This document shows positions 7,853-14,376 of a stretch of 19,062 nucleotides of DNA, one piece after another. The notes under the pieces were generated by a model, which searched no databases, was not told the origin of the DNA, and saw only the letters and a list, made by a program, of their open reading frames with translations. The stretch's first letter is position 1. Each line of letters starts with the position of its first letter. The translations under genes were made by a program, and so were the position numbers. Source of the DNA: Lachnospiraceae bacterium (GTDB lineage: Bacteria > Bacillota > Clostridia > Lachnospirales > Lachnospiraceae); contig JAAVAF010000043.1 of NCBI GenBank assembly GCA_014804225.1, forward strand, positions 2,031-21,092. The letters run 5' to 3'.

Positions 7853-8021
7853 TGTGGAAACTGTGGATTGTGTGGAAAGGCTTCGACGTAAAATTCCATA
7901 ATCCGTGTTCTGACAATAGTTTTGCGAATAACTTCTTTTGGGAGCATTGTGGACAAAATTAAAAAATATCCACACTTTTTTTCACCGTTTGCGGCTAAAA
8001 AAATGTGGACATTGTGGATAA
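7853..8021. promoter_or_regulatory. Cluster of DnaA-box-like 9-mers upstream of dnaD
   Basis: The murC-dnaD gap holds at least seven sites close to TGTGGATAA (the reverse complement of TTATCCACA). Three lie end to end: TGTGGAAAC (7853), TGTGGATTG (7862) and TGTGGAAAG (7871). TGTGGACAA follows at 7948, then ATATCCACA in the other orientation at 7966, and finally TGTGGACAT (8004) directly joined to the perfect box TGTGGATAA (8013), which abuts the murC stop codon. The 7956-7982 stretch is strongly A/T-rich. The sites lie 70-240 bases upstream of the predicted dnaD start of transcription. DnaA control of dnaD-dnaC, DnaA titration or an origin-like element are all possible; this is inference. Confidence 0.7.
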
Positions 8022-9401
8022 TTAATTTCCAAGCAGACTTTCACCGATTTTTACAACATCTCCGGCTCCCATAGTTATCAACAAGTCGCCGTTGATACAA
8101 TTTTTTAATAAAAAATTTTCAATTTCATCAAACGACGGAAAGTAATAACATTCCGTGCCGGTTTGCTCAAGGACGGCCAGCAAATCTTTTGAGGAAATGC
8201 CGATTGTATTTTTTTCGCGCGCGGCATAAATGTCGGTGAGCACCACCTTGTCGGCAAGCGAGAGTGCCTTGGCAAAATCGTTTAAAAATGCTTTTGTTCT
8301 TGTGTATGTATGCGGCTGGAATACGCACCAGAGCGTTTTGTGCGGATAGTTTGCGGCAGCCTTTAAGGTAGCTGTGATTTCCGTGGGGTGGTGCGCGTAA
8401 TCATCCAGAATCGTCACACCGCCGACTTCCCCTTTAAGTTCAAAACGTCTGTCCGTTCCGTGAAATGTGGCAAGTGCGCGGGTAACAGATTCAAAATCAA
8501 TTGCAAGGATATCCATCAGAGCGATCACGGAGAGGGAGTTTAAAATATTATGTTCACCGACAACGCCTAAGGTTACGCGTCCGCATTCTTTGCCGTTTTT
8601 CAAAAGCAGATAAGAGCCGCGTCCGTATTCGTCATACGTTGCGTCCGTGTAGCTGTAATCGGCGCTTTGATCGCTGCCAAACGTGATGATGCTGCAGTCA
8701 AGTCCTTTTGTGAGGTCGTCTAAACCGTCAATTTCCTTATTGATAATCAGAAATCCGTCACTTGGAAGGATTTCGGCAAATTTTCGAAATGAGTTTCGAA
8801 TATCGTCAATGTCTTTAAAGAAATCCATATGGTCTTCTTCAATATTCAAAATAATACTGATTCGTGGGAAAAAACTTAAAAACGAGTTTGTATATTCACA
8901 GGCTTCCGTGACAAAGTAGTCCGATTTTCCGACGCGGATATTTCCGCCGATGGATTTTAAAATTCCGCCAATGGACAGTGTGGGATCGGTATCGGCAGCA
9001 AGCAGAACCTCCGAAATCATAGAGGTGGTGGTTGTCTTTCCGTGCGTGCCGCTGATGGCAATCGGCGTTTTGTAATTTTTCATGATCTGTCCGAGTAAGT
9101 CTGCGCGTGTCATCATGGGCAGACCGTTTTCGTTTGCGCGCGCATATTCCGGATTATCCTGCGCAATGGCGGCGGTATAGACAACGAGGTCAATATCGTC
9201 CGTGATATTGCTTGCCATCTGCGGATAATTGATCTTTGCACCCTTTGCGGCAAGATGTTGTGTGAGCGGCGATTTTTTGGCGTCGGAGCCGCTTACCGTA
9301 AAGCCTGCGTCAATTAAGATTTCCGCAAGCCCCGACATACTGATGCCGCCGATGCCAATGAAATGTACATGAATTGGCTGGTTAAAATTTATCTGATACA
9401 T
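8022..9401 (-). CDS. murC: UDP-N-acetylmuramate--L-alanine ligase
   Basis: A 459-residue cytoplasmic Mur ligase that adds L-alanine to UDP-MurNAc with ATP, the first peptide step of peptidoglycan synthesis. The N-terminal Rossmann motif is HFIGIGGISMSGLA, the ATP loop is GTHGKTTTT (from residue 118), and EACEYTNSF and NIEEDHMDFF form the central domain metal and Mg sites. DDYAHHPTEI opens the C-terminal domain and is typical of MurC. Length is normal. A GGAAAGGAAG site precedes the ATG. It lies upstream of dnaD on the same strand, but the 300-base gap has its own promoter, so read-through is optional. Confidence 0.96.
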   Translation of the reverse strand: MYQINFNQPIHVHFIGIGGISMSGLAEILIDAGFTVSGSDAKKSPLTQHLAAKGAKINYPQMASNITDDIDLVVYTAAIAQDNPEYARANENGLPMMTRADLLGQIMKNYKTPIAISGTHGKTTTTSMISEVLLAADTDPTLSIGGILKSIGGNIRVGKSDYFVTEACEYTNSFLSFFPRISIILNIEEDHMDFFKDIDDIRNSFRKFAEILPSDGFLIINKEIDGLDDLTKGLDCSIITFGSDQSADYSYTDATYDEYGRGSYLLLKNGKECGRVTLGVVGEHNILNSLSVIALMDILAIDFESVTRALATFHGTDRRFELKGEVGGVTILDDYAHHPTEITATLKAAANYPHKTLWCVFQPHTYTRTKAFLNDFAKALSLADKVVLTDIYAAREKNTIGISSKDLLAVLEQTGTECYYFPSFDEIENFLLKNCINGDLLITMGAGDVVKIGESLLGN

Positions 9402-9517
9402 GGAATGTTTCTTCCTTTCCTTTTAGTCTACATTATTAATATACATCATACACCTCAAACGGTGACTTTTCCATAGGAAAATAGAAAAAATGCGTTTCGG
9501 GGATTTAGATAAAGTGT

Positions 9518-9546
9518 TTGACATGAAAATATATTTTCAATACAAT
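9518..9546 (+). promoter_or_regulatory. Strong promoter of the sigma factor gene with palindrome in the spacer
   Basis: A perfect TTGACA, 17 bases, then TACAAT. Bases 9524-9539 of the spacer form a perfect 16-bp palindrome (TGAAAATATATTTTCA), which would suit a dimeric repressor covering RNA polymerase contacts. The regulator is unknown. Confidence 0.75.
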
Positions 9547-9609
9547 AGGAATATTCGACAATGTAAAAAAGAACATTTACACATACTTTAGAAAGAACGG
9601 AGAATTTAT

Positions 9610-11799
9610 ATGAAAACACCAAAAGAACTGGAAGAAGTTGTCAGAAAGTACCAAAATGGAGAAAAAGAGTGCTTTGACCGGCTTTATGAATTGTCTTATC
9701 CATATCTGTATACCTGTATGATCCATGTGGTAAAAGATGAGGAAGCTGCCGTGGATATGTTACAGGAAACGTATTTGGAAATCAGCCGCAGCATTACACA
9801 GTTAAAAAACACAGAGGATTTTCTAAGTTGGTCATCGACGATTGGAAACCGAAAATGTTATGCATATTTAAAGAAACAAAAAGATGTGCTGCTTCGTTTG
9901 GACAGTGAGGAGGAGGGACAGGATTTTTTTGAATCAATCCCGGACGATGAGGCATTTATCCCTGAAACAATTTTGCAGGATCAGGAAAAACAGCGGCTGA
10001 TGCGGGAAATCATAGACGGACTTTCCGATATGCAGCGTTTGTGTATTATCGGTTTCTATTATCGCGAGCAGTCCCTGGAGGAAATCGCCGAGGAGCTTGA
10101 GATACCGGTCAATACAGTGAAATCCCATCTAAACAGGGCAAAGGCAAAGATCAAAGATGCCGTCATTGTTTTGGATCAGGAAAAGGGAACAAGGCTGTAC
10201 AGCATTGCGCCGTTTATGCTGCTATTTCTTGCAAAAGAATTGGAAGTATGTGAGGCGGCATCTGTGCCGGAGCAGCTCCAAAAAGAAATAAAAGAACAGG
10301 GTTTGAAAAATAGCGTCGGAAACGGAGCGAAGGAAGCCGTTAAGGAGATTGTTAAGACTGGAATACGCAATAAGCTGTTAATTGGCGTGATATTGGCAGC
10401 AGTCGTGTTTGGCGGTGCCGCGGCATTTATATATTATGTAAACTCATCACAAGGTGGCAGTGTGGAAACAAATGCAGAAAGAGCAGCTGCCGAAACGGAA
10501 GCGGTCGTGGAATCTGTTTTGCAAACCAATCGGGAAACGGGAAGCAAAATAGAAACCGAGACAAATGTTTTGACACAGAACGAAACCGAAGCAGAATCTC
10601 AGACGACAGAAGAGTCACAGGATACCGTACTTGCATTTGACCTGAGTGAATATGAGAGTTTTGGAAACGCCAGCGGCGGCGTGATACCGATAAAAAAAGA
10701 CGGGCTTTGGGGTGCAGTGAATTATGAAAAAGAGGAGATTGTTCCATGCATTTATCCCGGTTATTGGAAAATGCCGAATAATGCGGGATATTTCGTGCTC
10801 ACAGATAATGTGGGAGAGGAAACAGTCTATCTTTTGTTTGCGCCGGACGGAACAAAGGTTTACGAGGGAACAGACGAGGTAGTGGCTTCCGGCAATTTCT
10901 ATACCGTCAGACAAAGTGCATCGTTTGAATACGGTGATCGCAGCGAAGGAACGGTGAACTATTATGATTATAACGGGAATCTGGTTTTGAGCACAACGTA
11001 TTTGGACGCATATGCGACATTATTGCCTGTCAGTGGCGCATATGAAGGAAAAACATCTGTGCGGCATCAGAGCTACAAATCGGAGCAAGGTGATATTCAA
11101 ATGGAGGAAGGGATGCTTTACGCGGACGGTACGGTAGTATGGGATTCCGAGATCTATCAGGAGGAGCAATGGGACGAGGGCATAACGACAATCTTTCAAT
11201 ATCCGATCGGCACGCCGAATCATGGCACCATAATCGGAAACAACAGAGGACTTGAAAGCGGCGCAATAAGTGTTTATACACAGGATCATCAGCAAGTTTT
11301 TTGGTTTGACATTTCCAGTATGTCGTACGACGGAAATCGGTTTGTGAGAGATTATAACGACGAGTATGATTGGAAGCGATTTATATATGACGGCGCATGG
11401 GCAGCAAACTATGGAACAAAAATGGTATGGGTTATGAATGACAAAAATATACTGGTGGATCTGTCACTTGCAGACGGCAGTGATGAGTACGGATATATCG
11501 ATGCAGATATTATTCAGGCAGTATATGATGATATTGTGCTTGATATGAACACGTACTGGCTTGTCAAAAAAGGGGAACGATGGGGATATATCGACCATGG
11601 AGGACACGAGATGGCGATGTATGATGATGCCACCGTATTTTCCGATGGATATGCGCTGGTAATTGAGTCGGGAGAAGCATATCTGATCAATGAACGGTTT
11701 GAAAAGGTGGAGGAATGCGGAGCGGCGGTCCGTGTTACCAGCTTTGGGGAATTATTGGGAAGAGAAGAAAATAATGTATTGTATTTGATGAAACGTTAA
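9610..11799 (+). CDS. ECF-type sigma factor fused to a membrane segment and WG-type repeat domain
   Basis: A 729-residue fusion. Residues about 10-95 match sigma-70 region 2 (ECFDRLYELSYPYLY..., DMLQETYLEISRSI). Residues about 125-185 match region 4, with the helix-turn-helix SLEEIAEELEIPVNTVKSHLNRAKAKIK. A single membrane helix spans about 254-278 (NKLLIGVILAAVVFGGAAAF), then comes a Thr/Glu-rich linker to about 335. The C-terminal 390 residues carry WG/KWG-type repeats such as IKKDGLWGAVNYEKEEIVPCIYP and KKGERWGYIDHGGHEMAMYDD. WG repeats are usually ligand-binding or structural, and by topology they would lie outside the cell. Sigma factor and sensor in one chain suggests release by proteolysis or membrane-tethered action, but this is inference. 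ACGGAG lies 7 bases before the ATG. The gene has a strong promoter and its own terminator, so it is monocistronic. Confidence 0.88.
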   Translation: MKTPKELEEVVRKYQNGEKECFDRLYELSYPYLYTCMIHVVKDEEAAVDMLQETYLEISRSITQLKNTEDFLSWSSTIGNRKCYAYLKKQKDVLLRLDSEEEGQDFFESIPDDEAFIPETILQDQEKQRLMREIIDGLSDMQRLCIIGFYYREQSLEEIAEELEIPVNTVKSHLNRAKAKIKDAVIVLDQEKGTRLYSIAPFMLLFLAKELEVCEAASVPEQLQKEIKEQGLKNSVGNGAKEAVKEIVKTGIRNKLLIGVILAAVVFGGAAAFIYYVNSSQGGSVETNAERAAAETEAVVESVLQTNRETGSKIETETNVLTQNETEAESQTTEESQDTVLAFDLSEYESFGNASGGVIPIKKDGLWGAVNYEKEEIVPCIYPGYWKMPNNAGYFVLTDNVGEETVYLLFAPDGTKVYEGTDEVVASGNFYTVRQSASFEYGDRSEGTVNYYDYNGNLVLSTTYLDAYATLLPVSGAYEGKTSVRHQSYKSEQGDIQMEEGMLYADGTVVWDSEIYQEEQWDEGITTIFQYPIGTPNHGTIIGNNRGLESGAISVYTQDHQQVFWFDISSMSYDGNRFVRDYNDEYDWKRFIYDGAWAANYGTKMVWVMNDKNILVDLSLADGSDEYGYIDADIIQAVYDDIVLDMNTYWLVKKGERWGYIDHGGHEMAMYDDATVFSDGYALVIESGEAYLINERFEKVEECGAAVRVTSFGELLGREENNVLYLMKR

Positions 11800-11830
11800 A
11801 AGGTCTTAATGTTAAGGTAATAGAAAAAGA

Positions 11831-11865
11831 CGGCTGTCGGTTATGGAAAACCGGCAGTCGTTTTT
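11831..11865 (+). terminator. Terminator of the sigma factor gene
   Basis: CGGCTGTCGGTT pairs with AACCGGCAGTCG (12 bp with two G-T pairs) and is followed by TTTTT. Confidence 0.85.
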
Positions 11866-11900
11866 GTGTAGGAAATTGCGATAGCGTAAACCATTTAAAC

Positions 11901-11950
11901 AAAAAGCGAAGCTTTTTGCTAGATGAGTGCGCTGGCACTCATCTTTTTTT
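11901..11950 (+). terminator. Second hairpin pair ending in a T7 run
   Basis: Two hairpins follow each other: AAAAAGC-gaa-GCTTTTT (11901-11917) and AGATGAGTGC-gctg-GCACTCATCT (11921-11944), the second ending in a run of T. It could be a backup terminator, the 3' end of a small RNA, or a copy of a dispersed repeat. No gene lies between it and the previous terminator, which makes a simple second terminator odd. The rest of the 11866-12074 gap is A/T-rich and holds only a short inverted repeat, CACAGGA/TCCTGTG (12016-12038). Confidence 0.6.
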
Positions 11951-12074
11951 GGAAAAAATTTGTATAATTTTTGCAATTACTGCAACTTTTTGGAAAAAAC
12001 CGCTCTCTATTAAGACACAGGAATAAAAATGTCCTGTGAATCTCAAAGAAAGGAGTATGACAATAAGGAACAGC

Positions 12075-12368
12075 TCACATTTGGATGCTCGACAAAAAAT
12101 GCTGTAAGAGCTTGCGCTGCTCATCATTCAGCATGGAAACGTCCAACAAGCGGTCTTTATCAATCTTATCAAAACCAAGCAGATAGTCGGTAGAGCAGTG
12201 ATAAAGTCGGGCAAGTGCAACCAGTATTTCAACACTCGGCGTCCGTTCTCCGCTCTCGTAGTTCGAAACAATGGAGGCGGAGATGCCAATGGATTTCGCA
12301 ACTTCCTTTTGCGAAAGACTTTTTAACTGACGCTGTTCCTGCAATCGTTTACCAAGACAATATACCAT
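12075..12368 (-). CDS. XRE-family helix-turn-helix regulator
   Basis: A 97-residue cytoplasmic DNA-binding protein with an HTH_3 domain over about residues 7-65: LSQKEVAKSIGISASIVSNYE, then SGERTPSVEILVALARLYHCSTDYLLG. The last 30 residues are helical and may mediate dimer formation. GGAGG lies 9 bases before the ATG. It is divergent from the two secreted-protein genes, with about 150 bases between, so it is a candidate regulator of them or of itself. No toxin partner is seen next to it. The target is unknown. Confidence 0.9.
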   Translation of the reverse strand: MVYCLGKRLQEQRQLKSLSQKEVAKSIGISASIVSNYESGERTPSVEILVALARLYHCSTDYLLGFDKIDKDRLLDVSMLNDEQRKLLQHFLSSIQM

Positions 12369-12442
12369 AAAACAGAATCCTCCATATTCTTATTTTATGG
12401 CATAGGGGTTGGCTTTAGGACAACTTTTATATGCTAAAAGCA

Positions 12443-12471
12443 TTGCAAAGTTTGCTGAAAGATGATATACT
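12443..12471 (+). promoter_or_regulatory. Predicted promoter of the secreted-protein pair
   Basis: TTGCAA, 17 bases, TATACT, ending 46 bases before ATG 12518. The start of transcription would be near 12478, giving a leader of about 40 bases with AGGAGG. Confidence 0.65.
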
Positions 12472-12517
12472 GAGTTGCACAATTAACAAAATATTTACAT
12501 TTTAGGAGGAAACAGAT

Positions 12518-13141
12518 ATGAAGAAAAAAGCAGTGATTGGTTTAGTGGCAGCATTATGCCTCGGGAGCAGTATGACCGCATTTGCGGCGCCGGAGGTTAT
12601 GCCGGACGGAACAGTATTTGATGCGGAGTACTATGCAGAGAATAATCCGGATGTCGTAGCGGCAATGGGAACGGACAAGGATGCGATGTATCTGCATTAT
12701 GTGGTTTTCGGGGCAAACGAGGGCAGACGGGCATATGGAGAAAATACTGTGGTACCTGTCATAGATGCTGAAGAAAGTACTGTGGCACCTGTCATAGATG
12801 CACAAGGTATGACACTTCCTTATTTCAAGATTATATGTAATGAGGAGATTAAATCTGTAACACTAAGTCTGGAACAAGATGATCTATTTTATGCCCGAGA
12901 CAATTTAATGGATGCTTCAGCAGGTATTGACGGAAAAACATTTATGATAAGTAATTTGTATCTTCCTGACAATTACTTTGAATTTGTGCATGAAACGGGT
13001 GATGTTTGGAGTACGCCTATTCCACGTGCATATGATTTTAACGAAGGACTGTTATATTCTCCGGAGACGGAAGACGTTATTCCTGAACCCATTGTATTTG
13101 AACCTGATGGAGGAGTTATTTTTAACTGCAATAGTCTATAG
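12518..13141 (+). CDS. Secreted protein with one 'FD..YY..NPD' module
   Basis: A 207-residue exported protein. The signal peptide is clear (MKKKAVIGLVAALCLGSSMT, then AFAA with cleavage after AFA). Residues about 35-70 form the module FDAEYYAENNPDVVAAMG...AMYLHYVVFGANEGRRA, which occurs in many secreted Lachnospiraceae proteins and resembles modules in hemolysin-like proteins; its role is not known to me. A 33-bp tandem duplication (12746-12778 and 12779 onward) gives TVVPVIDAEES followed by TVAPVIDAQG. The last 100 residues are unrecognised and rich in Asp, Glu and aromatic residues, with no anchor motif. AGGAGG precedes the ATG. It is the first gene of a pair with the next one. Confidence 0.85.
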   Translation: MKKKAVIGLVAALCLGSSMTAFAAPEVMPDGTVFDAEYYAENNPDVVAAMGTDKDAMYLHYVVFGANEGRRAYGENTVVPVIDAEESTVAPVIDAQGMTLPYFKIICNEEIKSVTLSLEQDDLFYARDNLMDASAGIDGKTFMISNLYLPDNYFEFVHETGDVWSTPIPRAYDFNEGLLYSPETEDVIPEPIVFEPDGGVIFNCNSL

Positions 13142-13188
13142 AGTATGTCATAGGCAAAACTTATTTATGTTAAAAGAAAGGTAAAAAA

Positions 13189-14058
13189 ATGAGAAAAAAA
13201 GCAAAAAATATCTGCGCATGGATGCTGGTCGCCGCAGTATTTATATTATCCGGAAACACTGTATATGCTGACACAGAGTATATGGAAGAGATGCATATAG
13301 GAGGTCTGGGGCCGGGAAGTGATACAACAACGTTCTACTTTCCCAGTATCATATATTATGCACCATATGCAGACGGGATTGATTATACTGCAGTGTTTGA
13401 TGTGGAATATTATTATGCAAACAATCCTGATTTGCAGCAGACGATAGGTAAAAACGATGCACTTTTATTTCAGGATTTCCTAGATAACGGGATGGCGCTT
13501 GGCAGGCAGGGCTCGGCATATTTTGATGTGAATGTCTACCGGAAGGAAAATCCGGATTTGGCAGCATTATATGGTGATGACCTGAAACAATACTATCTTC
13601 ATTATATCATGGCTGGATGGCAGGAGAGACGTACTGCCTGTATCATGACAGATGATATGGTAACGGATATCATGTTTTATTATACGAAAGTAAAACAGGC
13701 TGCTGAAAATGAAGTGAGAAATTTTATAGAAAAAGGCTCATTCAATGTAAGTATGTACAATATAGGCTGGGAATGCGGTAATGTGTATTATTATGAAAAT
13801 TACACACATTATGAAGAAGTGTGCAAATATGCTGAGAAGGCAGCTTATATGGTTTGTAAAGAAAATCCACAGTTTGACTGGTGTGAAACAATGGTCGTGT
13901 CCAATATTTCATGGTCGAAGAATCCTTATAGCGGACCAGAGATATATGACAGATCAGAGAGGCCTGAGCATGACTGGCGCTATAGAGGCGAAAGTTTTAA
14001 TTCAGGTGGATATATTACATTGAATTGCGATCATGAGCATGGAGAGAAGCATTATTGA
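13189..14058 (+). CDS. Secreted protein with two 'FD..YY..NPD' modules
   Basis: A 289-residue exported protein with a signal peptide (hydrophobic MLVAAVFILSGNTVYA, cleavage after YA). Two modules follow: FDVEYYYANNPDLQQTIG...QDFLDNGMALGRQG and FDVNVYRKENPDLAALYGDD...YYLHYIMAGWQERR. They match the single module of the preceding protein, so the two genes are related and probably arose by duplication and domain gain. The C-terminal half (about residues 155-289) has many Tyr, Trp and Cys residues and ends in DHEHGEKHY; I do not recognise it. AAAGAAAGG lies upstream of the ATG, and the gap to the first gene is 47 bases without a terminator, so they form an operon. Confidence 0.85.
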   Translation: MRKKAKNICAWMLVAAVFILSGNTVYADTEYMEEMHIGGLGPGSDTTTFYFPSIIYYAPYADGIDYTAVFDVEYYYANNPDLQQTIGKNDALLFQDFLDNGMALGRQGSAYFDVNVYRKENPDLAALYGDDLKQYYLHYIMAGWQERRTACIMTDDMVTDIMFYYTKVKQAAENEVRNFIEKGSFNVSMYNIGWECGNVYYYENYTHYEEVCKYAEKAAYMVCKENPQFDWCETMVVSNISWSKNPYSGPEIYDRSERPEHDWRYRGESFNSGGYITLNCDHEHGEKHY

Positions 14059-14155
14059 TTACCGTAAGGCAGACTTGTAAGCCTCGATGATCTGACAGGA
14101 AAAGTAAGTCGGGCGTATTCGCTTTCATTGGGATAGTTTTATGTAAGATTTTAAA

Positions 14156-14254
14156 GGGGCTGTCGGTTAATACCAAATTTTGACCTCAATATCTAAAATA
14201 GAAAGAATCCCATGGAATTCAGGAATTTTTATCTTCCTGAACCTCCATGGGATT
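14156..14254. repeat. Possible insertion-sequence end remnant with a 20-bp hairpin
   Basis: AAAGGGGCTGTCGG resembles the outer end of some insertion sequences. It is followed by a nearly perfect hairpin in which AATCCCATGGAATTCAGGAA (14206-14225) pairs with 14234-14254, with one small bulge. Read on the - strand, an open frame from near 14360 ends with TGA inside the hairpin, which would suit the 3' end of a lost gene followed by a terminal repeat. No transposase is recognisable. The rest of the 14059-14376 gap shows only a weak promoter. Confidence 0.35.
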
Positions 14255-14293
14255 GTCTCTCTTTGGCCTGTAGAGAATCAGATTGAAAACATG

Positions 14294-14323
14294 TTGCATA
14301 TTAAGCGGGAGAGACGCTATAAC
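14294..14323 (+). promoter_or_regulatory. Weak candidate promoter of the TIR operon
   Basis: TTGCAT, 18 bases, TATAAC, ending 53 bases before ATG 14377. It is the best match I see upstream of the three-gene block, but both boxes are imperfect. Confidence 0.35.
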
Positions 14324-14376
14324 GTTAGTCGTACAATTTTCAGGGGACGGGAGAATACAAATGAGGAGGAAGCGCT

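Noticed and set aside
7716..7975. Two short - strand frames in the murC-dnaD gap
   Set aside because: They overlap the dnaD promoter and DnaA-box cluster and have no ribosome site or protein pattern.
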